From positions 54,760 through 118,759 of the forward strand of contig CAZWVI010000006.1 of the NCBI GenBank assembly GCA_964637165.1: 64,000 bases of DNA, written 5' to 3'. Positions 26,239 to 34,329 of this stretch are shown here, piece after piece. Numbering within the stretch: position 1 is the stretch's first letter; each line of letters opens with the position of its first letter. The position numbers were made by a program, and so were the translations under genes. The notes beneath the pieces are model-generated. The model did no database searches, was not told the origin of the DNA, and worked only from the letters and a program-made list of their open reading frames with translations. This DNA is from CAZWVI01 sp964637165. Its GTDB lineage: Bacteria; Planctomycetota; UBA1135.

Positions 26239-27851
26239 TAGAGATAACCCAACCCGCGTAATGATTCTTCAATTTCCTTGGATTCCTGCTCGCCGAAAAT
26301 TGAACTAGTAGTGGTGGTTTTTGGTCCTGGGAAATCCTCATCAAAGAAATCCACTTCACGCTTTTGCTTAGTCAATTGAACTTGAGCAACTCCATCCATC
26401 CAACTTGGAATAGACTCGCCGATTAAATGCAAAATCGTTGGGATGGTATCACGGATGTGCATTTTATTTAATTCAACTCCAGCCTTAACACCCGGCGCTT
26501 GAACTGCAAACACTCCATCAAAGCGATGGGTTCCGCTTACCCCCACATTGCGACGCTCGCTAAAAATTTCACCGTGGTCCCAGTCGTCTTTAGGTAAACA
26601 TTCAAGCCCGGCCATTTGAAATTGCAAGTCAGGGGCTTGAGTCGCGCGTGGTCCAGAATAAAATTCATGACCGCGCACATATAAATCGATGGCCTTGTCA
26701 CCATTTGGTAACTTCAACAACTTGAGCCGCTGCTCAATTTCATACAGCATATTTTGCGCTTGTTGCGGATCGACAGTGCCATGTTGTTCGCGACCCTTCA
26801 CGTTTAAACAAATACCCTGCAATGAACACCAGGCAGTTGTCTTGCTCCAGTCAATATCACGATTAGATGGTTCGAGCACTCGGCGTGGTCGAGGGATTTT
26901 CAATCCCCCAATAGTGCTCGAGGACATGCACCAATACGGGGTTTTACGGCGATGCAGTAATCCTTCTTGCTCAAGCCAAGTGTTAATGTGAAAATCCCAT
27001 CGCTGTGGTCCAAAACCGTGGTCGCTAACAATTGCCAGTGGCACCGATGCGCCAATTTCCTGTCGTAACATTCCTAAATACTCGTCGGCCATACGATAGG
27101 CATCGTTAATCACTTGACCGTATAAGGCGTGACCCTCTTCACTCCAGCCGGGGTGCTCGGCATCTTGAAATTTCCAAAACCAATGTTGGCAACGATCGGT
27201 TAGCGCGATTACTGAAAAAAAGAAATCTGGAATATTCTGCCTTAGTAATTCCCGACACAAATCTAGCCTTTCACGTTCAATCGCAAATAGTTCATCACGC
27301 AAATGGGCATAGCGCGATAAGTCATCTTCACTTGTTTCAATTTCTCCTCGCAAATTTGAGTAATCAACATCACAGCGATATTCGCGGTCTAAAATATTGC
27401 GACATTGCATTTCAAGTTTAGACGAACTAAACAAACTCGCGCCACTCAGCGGGCAGGGAATTCCGGCCAGCACAAAACTTCCCGCAGCCAAATCGCGGGC
27501 GCCGGCCGGTGGAAAAGTCATCGGCACATTCAGTAAGCCGCTACTCCATCCACGCCGACCGAGTACTTCGGCGATTCCACAACCACTAAAGGAGCGGCTG
27601 TCATTCAGTGGGGTGGCATAATCACCAAGCTGACGACGCACAAAGTTGTAAACACCATGTTTGCCAGGATTGAGCCCGCTCATCATCGAAACCCACGCCG
27701 GCGGGGTAATCGGCGGAGTCTCCGAGGTCAGCACCGAACGCCCACCTTGCTCAATAAGCGTAGCAATATTGGGCAATTCACCGGCTGCTACCAACGGATC
27801 GATGATCTTGAAGGTGGCGCCGTCAATTCCGAGGATGGCGAGTCGCGTCAT
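26238..27851 (-). CDS. Type I phosphodiesterase/nucleotide pyrophosphatase-like protein 1 (alkaline-phosphatase superfamily)
   Basis: The protein has 537 residues. Metal-site and nucleophile motifs are in order: GIDGATFKIID (first Asp), PPITPPAWVSMMSGLNPGKHGV with a Thr at the nucleophile position, LTDRCQHWFWK (Asp and His), SDHGFGPQRW (Asp-His) and SGTHRFDGVF (last His). The family hydrolyses or transfers phosphodiester or phosphonate groups. There is no signal peptide, so it seems cytoplasmic. It is the first gene of the operon running through the glycosidase, polymerase and Wzz, and is divergent from wza. A role in cleaving or transferring phospho-substituents of the polysaccharide is inference. 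Confidence 0.82.
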   Translation of the reverse strand: MTRLAILGIDGATFKIIDPLVAAGELPNIATLIEQGGRSVLTSETPPITPPAWVSMMSGLNPGKHGVYNFVRRQLGDYATPLNDSRSFSGCGIAEVLGRRGWSSGLLNVPMTFPPAGARDLAAGSFVLAGIPCPLSGASLFSSSKLEMQCRNILDREYRCDVDYSNLRGEIETSEDDLSRYAHLRDELFAIERERLDLCRELLRQNIPDFFFSVIALTDRCQHWFWKFQDAEHPGWSEEGHALYGQVINDAYRMADEYLGMLRQEIGASVPLAIVSDHGFGPQRWDFHINTWLEQEGLLHRRKTPYWCMSSSTIGGLKIPRPRRVLEPSNRDIDWSKTTAWCSLQGICLNVKGREQHGTVDPQQAQNMLYEIEQRLKLLKLPNGDKAIDLYVRGHEFYSGPRATQAPDLQFQMAGLECLPKDDWDHGEIFSERRNVGVSGTHRFDGVFAVQAPGVKAGVELNKMHIRDTIPTILHLIGESIPSWMDGVAQVQLTKQKREVDFFDEDFPGPKTTTTSSIFGEQESKEIEESLRGLGYL

Positions 27852-27887
27852 TCTTAGCTATAAATGTATTTAATCCGAGGGTAAAAT

Positions 27888-28685
27888 TTGAAACAATACC
27901 CAAAAGAAATGCGCAACCCTCTGCTCCTGTTCCTCTGCACCCTCTGCTTAGCTCTCAGCGGCTGCCAGGGTACGCCCGATTATTCAATTACCGAGCAACC
28001 ACGGCTTGACCAAGTTGAAGGTTTGCTGGCCCCCAATATCCCCAACCAAATTGCCAGCGGCGTTTTCTTCATCGGCCCCGGCGACACCGTGGCGGTAGAT
28101 ATTTGGAATCAGCCGGACCTGAGTAAAACCTACACGGTTGATGAAAACGGTTTCCTGTTTTGCCATCTTTTTGATCAGTCGATTGAAATGCGCGAGATGA
28201 CGCAATCAAAATTGCGCTTAGCCCTAACGAATAAATATAACGACTACTTAGTTAACCCATCGGTTGCCATAACCGTCACCCTTAGCTTGAACCGCAAGGT
28301 TACGGTACTTGGCTCAGTGGCCAACCCAGGGGTTTACCCTCTCAGTACTCCGAGCACTTCGGTGCTTGAGGTAATTGCCCAAGCCGGCGGCATCGACACC
28401 GAAGGCGACACTACCGGCGTAGTGCTGGCTCGCTTCGTAAATCAAAAAATCCAAGTTCGCGCTTATGGATTGGATTCACTGTTTGACCCCGAAAGCCCTG
28501 ATGTTGAAGCGATTATTCCAGTCGTACAACCGGGCGACTACGTTTACGTTCTGCGCACACCCAAGGCTAAGTACGCATCGTGGCTGCGCTTAATCAGTGA
28601 AACTTTGCGGGCGATTCAATGGGGCGAGCGCGCGCTATTATTAGCGCCAGATGTCAGCGACTCATTATTCTCAAACGAGAATTAA
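27888..28685 (+). CDS. Wza-type polysaccharide export lipoprotein
   Basis: The protein has 265 residues. A TTG at 27888 is preceded by GAGGG at 27877-27881 with good spacing, so I prefer it over the ATG at 27909. The signal peptide ends in the lipobox LALSGC. The Poly_export domain starts at FFIGPGDTVAVDIWNQPDLSKTY, and one SLBB domain is seen in RKVTVLGSVANPGVYPLS ... LEVIAQAGGI. Wza forms the outer-membrane channel for capsule or exopolysaccharide. It is shorter than E. coli Wza (379) and has one clear SLBB copy. It stands alone between the two minus-strand polysaccharide operons. Confidence 0.88.
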   Translation: MKQYPKEMRNPLLLFLCTLCLALSGCQGTPDYSITEQPRLDQVEGLLAPNIPNQIASGVFFIGPGDTVAVDIWNQPDLSKTYTVDENGFLFCHLFDQSIEMREMTQSKLRLALTNKYNDYLVNPSVAITVTLSLNRKVTVLGSVANPGVYPLSTPSTSVLEVIAQAGGIDTEGDTTGVVLARFVNQKIQVRAYGLDSLFDPESPDVEAIIPVVQPGDYVYVLRTPKAKYASWLRLISETLRAIQWGERALLLAPDVSDSLFSNEN

Positions 28686-28700
28686 GCACTTAACAAATCG

Positions 28701-29909
28701 CTAGCGGTAATAACGCTTGTGGCTACCGGAAAGCTTAAAGGCTTTTAGGTAATCATCGACCGCCAACAATTGCTGGCCACCAAATTGCCAGCCCTGCCAG
28801 TTATGGGCGGCAACCGCAGCTTGAGCATAATCGACCTCGGCCAATTGGCTTTGATGGCAATTAATTGCCGACAGTAAATTTGGATGAGCAGTCGCGCGTG
28901 GCAAGGGAGTCCAAAACCCACTTAAGCTAACTTTCAAATCATTCGTGTAACTATCTCGAGCGGCCAACAATAAGCGCGTGGCCTCGTAATGGTCAATGTG
29001 ATTATCTAACCACCAAGGAAGGCAAACTTCAGTCGGCTTAAAAGCGCGCAAAATTTCACGGAAGCGCTTCAACACCTTGCCCTTGGCCTGTAAATTCCCT
29101 TCTTGGGCAGATAAGCAAGCTGAATGCTCAATACCCAATTGTCCAGCGGCCGCGCGCCCCTCTTCTTGGCGAATAATTGCTGAGTGACCACCATCTGTTA
29201 GCCACAACAATTTCAACTTGTCGCCGCGTTGCTGTGATTGATGTATTGCATCATCAAACAACAAGCACTCATCATCAAAGTGCGGCGCCAAAATCAAACG
29301 TCGGCAATTATCCGTTGGTGTTTCCGTCGCGCTTAATCCGGAAAGCAAACTTAAGGATCGCGAGTGGTCTAACAAGTGATGCAAGTAGCGGCGGTTTTGC
29401 AAGGAAGCACCTGCCGCCGGTTGCTTTACGGCCATTGACGAACCGCGCAAAATTAGGGCTAAGCGCGCGGCTGGCAACAGAACTAGGGCTTCTGTTTGAC
29501 CGCGGCCCTGACTGCGCAAAGCTGAGCGCAATCCGCGCAAACTTGCGGCTGAATTATTGTCCGGACTTGCGCTATCGTGAATCAAAACATTGGGCAACAC
29601 CGCAATGTTCTTTTCATACAAAGCAACTGGGGTCGTAGCTGGCAATTGGGCCAACACTTCAAGTAGGTTCAGAATTTCATTGGGATGCGGCCAAGCCGCC
29701 AGTAAAAATCCACAATGATTTGCGTGGCAATCTTCCCACTTAGATAAACCGCCATCAGCTTGTTGCAAAATCGCAACCGTGGCCGGCGCAAATCCAGTTG
29801 CATCTTCCCCTATATAAAGAGAATTCTTGGCCGGCAATTTATCGCTTAAACACGGCTCACATAATAAATTCTGCGGACGACCAAAAACTCGTGGCAACAA
29901 CCAGCTCAT
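28701..29909 (-). CDS. PIG-L/LmbE-family deacetylase with unknown N-terminal domain
   Basis: The protein has 402 residues. The C-terminal half (from about residue 200) is a PIG-L deacetylase: LILAPHFDDECLLFDDAI gives the zinc ligands His and Asp plus the catalytic Asp, and WWLDNHIDHYEATRLLL gives the second His ligand. PIG-L enzymes remove acetyl from GlcNAc-containing substrates. The N-terminal 190 residues match nothing I recognise; they contain LLCEPCLSDKLPAKN and an alpha/beta pattern. The gene is 2 bp downstream of the second phosphodiesterase-like protein and in the same operon as the flippase. De-N-acetylation of a lipid-linked or polymeric sugar is likely. Confidence 0.8.
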   Translation of the reverse strand: MSWLLPRVFGRPQNLLCEPCLSDKLPAKNSLYIGEDATGFAPATVAILQQADGGLSKWEDCHANHCGFLLAAWPHPNEILNLLEVLAQLPATTPVALYEKNIAVLPNVLIHDSASPDNNSAASLRGLRSALRSQGRGQTEALVLLPAARLALILRGSSMAVKQPAAGASLQNRRYLHHLLDHSRSLSLLSGLSATETPTDNCRRLILAPHFDDECLLFDDAIHQSQQRGDKLKLLWLTDGGHSAIIRQEEGRAAAGQLGIEHSACLSAQEGNLQAKGKVLKRFREILRAFKPTEVCLPWWLDNHIDHYEATRLLLAARDSYTNDLKVSLSGFWTPLPRATAHPNLLSAINCHQSQLAEVDYAQAAVAAHNWQGWQFGGQQLLAVDDYLKAFKLSGSHKRYYR

Positions 29910-29911
29910 TA

Positions 29912-31612
29912 CTATTCCATGTACCCCAATGCGCGCATGGTCTCGATTAGTTTTTCGTCATCCTCGGCGACTTCGGCAGCGACTCGGCGCGGCTTTAATT
30001 CAATTTCACTTTGTCGCTCACGTGGAGGATTTTTCTCCAACCAACTTTGCTCCATGCAATCCTGCATAACTTTTCCATCCATGTAACTTTCAACCGGCAT
30101 TCCCAATAAATGCAACATGGTGCTAGCTATGTCGGCGATTTGCGGGCCGGCCTGTTGGTGATTTGCTTTGAAAATCCCCGCACCTTCCCACAAGTAAACA
30201 CCATTTATTCGGTGCATTGCCGGGCGGCCTTCAACTGCCGGTTCGCTAATCACCGGATGAGTTGGGTTGGCACATGAATTCACCGAAGTATCGTGGGTAA
30301 TGTATTGAATATCAGGCGCCAAATGGAGTTGTGGGCCCTCCCATAAATCTTCTCGCCGATAAGCGCGCGCAATCAATCTGGTTCCGTCAGCAGCGCGAAC
30401 TTGGCCAAGCTTTTCAATGATTTCTTCGCGCAAACTTTCATACTCCACACCGGGTTGAACAATTCCTTCCGGCTCGCGACCTTGCAAGTTAACTAGGACA
30501 ATGTCCTCGCCGCCGGAAAAACTCGACCAAGCGCGAGATTTACTCCAATCGATCATGTCGCGAATGCTTGACTCCGGATCGCGGCCAATACCTTTGCCTT
30601 TTTTCATACGCTTTCTGGCCAGACCACTGCGACGCATAAACCCGGCCCATTTATGTTCAACCCACAAACGTAATCGGCCAAGGCGGTTGGCGCGTGGCTT
30701 CAAAACCAAGTAGCCATTTTCAACCAACCACTTATTAATATAAAAGCGATGACTTATCGCGCCAAAGCCGTGGTCTGAACAAACTCCAAAACTAAGTTGG
30801 CCATCTAATTTTTCAGCGGCAGTTTTTATTCGTCCCATGGCTTGATCAACTCGTTGATAAACCATTCCCAAAATATGCTTTTGACGTGAGGCCGCTAAAG
30901 GGTTTGTCGCCGCCCATTCTGGGTCTTGGAAGCACCATGATTGATGACTTGCCAAATCGACTCCGCGAAATACCACCGCAAACAAATCGGGGTCCTCGCG
31001 CTCAAGTAAAGAAATCGCCACCTCGGCAATCTTGTCGGTGGTTTCCAACAAACTACTAAGAGCTTCTTCAGCATTGGCGGTGTGAAACAAAAGTTCCGGT
31101 TCATTATCAGCCGGAATTTGTCCGTGGATTTTTTCTAACTCGAGCCTGGCACTAACCGGCCGGACGAAATCCGCTTGCGAATCCGGCGTTAGCAAACCAC
31201 CAATAGTAATCCCGTTTAATTCTTCAGGTGGGTAAGTCAATGGAACCCAAGCACTCACAACTTTGCGACCACTATCACTGGCAAGCTTAAAAACACTCGG
31301 TGCTTGCAAGGAATCAAAACTTATAACTGGCCGCTGATAGGACCCAGGACGTTGTTCGCGAAAGAAAAACACCCCATGCTTACCTGGTTCAACTCCGGTC
31401 ATAAAAGATGACCACGCCAATGAGGAATTGGGTGGCAAGGTCGAACGCAGTGGACCATAAGAACCACGCTTCATCATGGACAACAAATTAGGCAAACGGC
31501 CTTCAGCGATTAAGTCGTCGATTATTTCCCAAGTAGCACCATCAATACCAACGAATACAACTCGTTGGCGTGGCTGATTCGTTGCTGGGGAATTCTTTGT
31601 TTGTTTGACCAC
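29912..31612 (-). CDS. Type I phosphodiesterase-like protein 2 (alkaline-phosphatase superfamily)
   Basis: The protein has 566 residues from a GTG at 31612. Motifs parallel to protein 1: VGIDGATWEIIDDLIAEG, TLPPNSSLAWSSFMTGVEPGKHGV with Ser rather than Thr at the nucleophile position, FRGVDLASHQSW, VCSDHGFGAISHRF and MHRINGVYLWEGAGI. There is no signal peptide. The last 60 residues are charged and end with an ETMRALGYME motif resembling the RGLGYL end of protein 1. The gene lies 8 bp below the flippase and 2 bp above PIG-L, so the three are one operon. Substrate unknown; a nucleotide-sugar, polyprenyl-phosphate or phosphoglycan is possible. Confidence 0.8.
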   Translation of the reverse strand: MVKQTKNSPATNQPRQRVVFVGIDGATWEIIDDLIAEGRLPNLLSMMKRGSYGPLRSTLPPNSSLAWSSFMTGVEPGKHGVFFFREQRPGSYQRPVISFDSLQAPSVFKLASDSGRKVVSAWVPLTYPPEELNGITIGGLLTPDSQADFVRPVSARLELEKIHGQIPADNEPELLFHTANAEEALSSLLETTDKIAEVAISLLEREDPDLFAVVFRGVDLASHQSWCFQDPEWAATNPLAASRQKHILGMVYQRVDQAMGRIKTAAEKLDGQLSFGVCSDHGFGAISHRFYINKWLVENGYLVLKPRANRLGRLRLWVEHKWAGFMRRSGLARKRMKKGKGIGRDPESSIRDMIDWSKSRAWSSFSGGEDIVLVNLQGREPEGIVQPGVEYESLREEIIEKLGQVRAADGTRLIARAYRREDLWEGPQLHLAPDIQYITHDTSVNSCANPTHPVISEPAVEGRPAMHRINGVYLWEGAGIFKANHQQAGPQIADIASTMLHLLGMPVESYMDGKVMQDCMEQSWLEKNPPRERQSEIELKPRRVAAEVAEDDEKLIETMRALGYME

Positions 31613-31620
31613 GAAGGTAT

Positions 31621-33108
31621 TTACTTGCGAAGAAGTCTGTTCTTAATTCCAGGGTCGACTAGGCCGAAGAAGAAACTAAGCATAATGTATAACAAGCCAC
31701 TTAGTAGAACACCAAATATTGGCGCGCCGGCCAAGTAGTGATTCGCCAAAGCGCCAATCGCGCCGGCCAACAGTAGATAGGGAATCATTTCGCGCAAGTG
31801 GCGATAGTTTCCAATAATCAATTTGGCAAAGTGAGCCTTCAAGAAAAATTCAACCAAGGCCGCGCCGACCGATGACCACGCTGCTCCAATCATTCCATAA
31901 CGTGGAATTAATATTATGTTTAAGATAATTGAGGTTGCAGCAAAAATAGCGCCAAACACCGGCAATTTACGATCCATTTGCTTACTAGAGACCAACAGCA
32001 TTCCAACTGGTCCGCCAATGCAATCCAACAACACCGCCCCCGCTAGAATTTTCAACACTTGCGCGGTGGTGCCATGAATACCATCGATTCCGTTGCGGTA
32101 TTCTTCGCCAAACCAACCGGCCAGGGGATTCGCCCAAATAAATACCGCCGCCGCTAAAGGAGCCACCCACCATGCTTGATAACGCACGACGCGGCGGAAT
32201 TCATCACCCAAGTCCTGTTGCGCTCCGGCAAGCCGAGCGATGCGCGGGTAAATCGCGGTATTTAAAGCCATTGTAAAAGTATGGAAAACAAAAATTACCC
32301 GCATCGCCGTTCCATAAAAGCCGCGACATAAATCGGCACTTTCTTCGGGACTCATTCCTAAGGCCGGAACGATTAACAAGCCTAATAAAATCGCGTCGAA
32401 GCGGTTGCGTAGCATTCGCATTAGGCGGAAGGTGGCCACGCCAAAGGATTCTCGAACTAATGCCCACGCCGCTCGATTGCTACTCTTTATCTGTCCATCA
32501 CTTGGCAAATGTCGCTGCACCAATCGATGTAAAAAATATGCGCGCATCATTGAGCCACATAAAAAGCACAAAAACACGCCCAAGATTGCTTGATGACCGG
32601 ACAACCATAACAAACAGCCAATTCCACCTCCGGCACGCACCACCCCACTAAGCACATCAAACAGTGCGGGAACTTTCATTTCCTCGCGAGATTGAAACAG
32701 CGCCTCGCCGAGACCGCCGAGCGCATCAAAGAAGATAACTGCGGCGACAATGCCACCGAGCAGCAAACGTTGAGATTGGATTTGTCCCTGAACTTGCATT
32801 TCGATTAGCAAGTAAAGCAACACCATTAAACCGGACAGTAGTGCGCCCAAGCAAAGTGCGCGTTGGCCATCGGCAAATAATTGAGCGCTACGTTTTGGTT
32901 CGCGGGCAAGCGTGCGAATAAGAATGGTTGGTACGCCAAAGGTTGCCGCCATACTTCCAAAGAACAACAAAGTGCTCATTAAGGTGTACAGTCCATTCAA
33001 CTGCACCGAAACCATGCGCGGCAAAACTAGACCGAAGGCGGCGAAAACTCCAACAGAAAATAGCTTAGACAGAGTTAGCCAAGCGGTGTTGCGGGCAAGG
33101 GATACCAC
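31621..33108 (-). CDS. Wzx-type polysaccharide flippase
   Basis: The protein has 495 residues from a GTG at 33108 and about fourteen hydrophobic segments. The MOP-superfamily pattern is seen in ARNTAWLTLSKLFSVGVFAAFGLVLPR, in FRLMRMLRNRFDAILLGLL and in the later MIGAAWSSVGAALVEFFLKAHF. Flippases of this family move undecaprenyl-linked oligosaccharides across the inner membrane. It heads the operon with phosphodiesterase-like protein 2 and PIG-L, and lies 10 bp downstream of the exonuclease gene. Together with Wza, Wzz and the polymerase it completes a Wzx/Wzy-type export set, apart from glycosyltransferases. Confidence 0.85.
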   Translation of the reverse strand: MVSLARNTAWLTLSKLFSVGVFAAFGLVLPRMVSVQLNGLYTLMSTLLFFGSMAATFGVPTILIRTLAREPKRSAQLFADGQRALCLGALLSGLMVLLYLLIEMQVQGQIQSQRLLLGGIVAAVIFFDALGGLGEALFQSREEMKVPALFDVLSGVVRAGGGIGCLLWLSGHQAILGVFLCFLCGSMMRAYFLHRLVQRHLPSDGQIKSSNRAAWALVRESFGVATFRLMRMLRNRFDAILLGLLIVPALGMSPEESADLCRGFYGTAMRVIFVFHTFTMALNTAIYPRIARLAGAQQDLGDEFRRVVRYQAWWVAPLAAAVFIWANPLAGWFGEEYRNGIDGIHGTTAQVLKILAGAVLLDCIGGPVGMLLVSSKQMDRKLPVFGAIFAATSIILNIILIPRYGMIGAAWSSVGAALVEFFLKAHFAKLIIGNYRHLREMIPYLLLAGAIGALANHYLAGAPIFGVLLSGLLYIMLSFFFGLVDPGIKNRLLRK

Positions 33109-33118
33109 CAGTGCGCTA

Positions 33119-33826
33119 CTACTTGAACAGCGGTATTAAATTACCGCGCAATCGCCTGAATAGATCCGCAGTGGCACGGGTATCGCGCAAGCAATACTCA
33201 GCAATTTCATCGTAACGACCAGTGCGGGCTTTTTGTGCCACCATCGAGCCGTCCATTTTGCCCTTGGGAGATTCAACACCAAAGCGGCGACACCAAAAAT
33301 CCAAGGAATAACTTTCTCGGGCAGCACCAAAGTAGCCGAGCACATCAAGCAAATCACAATGTTCGCGCACACTGTAGCGATAGCCAGCTACGTTACGACT
33401 TGGGGCAACATCAAGCATCGCCGAGCGCGTCATCAAAACCGGGCCGTCGTATGCGCGACCGTTATAAGTGACCACGGTCCCCCACTTAGCAGCTAAGCGC
33501 CAAAACTCTTCGAGTAATTCGCGTTCATTACCGCGCCAAATTTTAGTGCCAGGGACCACATCGAAGTCTTCCCACTTGTTGCCACTACCGTGCACTAAAA
33601 CTGCCCCCTTGTCGTCCTCCAAATTCCACATCGCAATCGAAACCACGCGACCTAAACCGCGCACCAAAGCTAAACGATGCTGAATTGATTCGATGCCATC
33701 TTTATCGGGATAGCGGGACAATAAATAGTGACGGGTGGCTTCGTCAACCTCCTCCCATTCAAGACCTGCGACTTCAATGTCGAAGGCCACTACTGGGGTA
33801 CGAAGATTACTTTGCTGGTCGGCCAT
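33119..33826 (-). CDS. Predicted 3'-5' exonuclease, PolB-related (DEDDy)
   Basis: The protein has 235 residues with an RNase H-like exonuclease fold. Exo I is VVAFDIEVAGLEW (Asp and Glu), Exo II is VVTYNGRAYDGPVLMTRS (Asp) and Exo III is YCLRDTRATADLF, where the Tyr four positions before the Asp marks the DEDDy subclass. It resembles stand-alone proofreading-type nucleases related to the PolB exonuclease domain. A role in DNA repair or nucleotide turnover is likely; the in vivo substrate is unknown. It begins 9 bp after the universal stress protein gene on the same strand. Confidence 0.8.
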   Translation of the reverse strand: MADQQSNLRTPVVAFDIEVAGLEWEEVDEATRHYLLSRYPDKDGIESIQHRLALVRGLGRVVSIAMWNLEDDKGAVLVHGSGNKWEDFDVVPGTKIWRGNERELLEEFWRLAAKWGTVVTYNGRAYDGPVLMTRSAMLDVAPSRNVAGYRYSVREHCDLLDVLGYFGAARESYSLDFWCRRFGVESPKGKMDGSMVAQKARTGRYDEIAEYCLRDTRATADLFRRLRGNLIPLFK

Positions 33827-33835
33827 ATTGAAATC

Positions 33836-34327
33836 CTAACCTTGCGGCGACGACTCTTCGAGCTTATCCCCTTGGTGCACGGTCAGCACCGGGCAGTGGG
33901 CGGTACGGACCACTTTTTCGGCGGTCGAACCAATCAGAATATGGGCCAATCCTCCGCGTCCATGAGTTGCAATCACAATCACTCCGCAATTATGGGTTTC
34001 GGCGGCGGCCACAATTGCCTGCCACGGGCGACGACCGCCATCGAGCAAGTGGGTTTCACATTTGGCGCCTAACTCGACAATGCGGCGACTGGATTCCTCG
34101 AGCGCCTTTTCGGCGCCACGACGAAATTCCTCGCGATACTTGCCAAGATCTAATGCTTCGGCTTGAATGTAACCAGATAGCGCCGGCGCCGCCGCCACTA
34201 AATCGTCTTCAAGCACGTGCACTAAAACTACGGTGCCATCTGCATTGGCCGCCATTTCCGCAGCCCATGGATAGGCCGAGCGGGCGTTATCAGAAAAATC
34301 ACTAGCTAACAAAATGCGTTTAAACAT
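33836..34327 (-). CDS. Universal stress protein (UspA family)
   Basis: The protein has 163 residues. It starts MFKRILLASDFSDNARSA, the family beta-1/helix-1 signature. The nucleotide-binding motif G-x2-G-x9-G-S/T is present in THGRGGLAHILIGSTAEKVV, followed by HCPVLTVHQGD, so ATP-binding is expected. Usp proteins accumulate under stress and starvation and act as small regulatory or chaperone-like dimers. Its start lies 2 bp after the stop of phosphodiesterase-like protein 3. Confidence 0.92.
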   Translation of the reverse strand: MFKRILLASDFSDNARSAYPWAAEMAANADGTVVLVHVLEDDLVAAAPALSGYIQAEALDLGKYREEFRRGAEKALEESSRRIVELGAKCETHLLDGGRRPWQAIVAAAETHNCGVIVIATHGRGGLAHILIGSTAEKVVRTAHCPVLTVHQGDKLEESSPQG

Positions 34328-34329
34328 GA

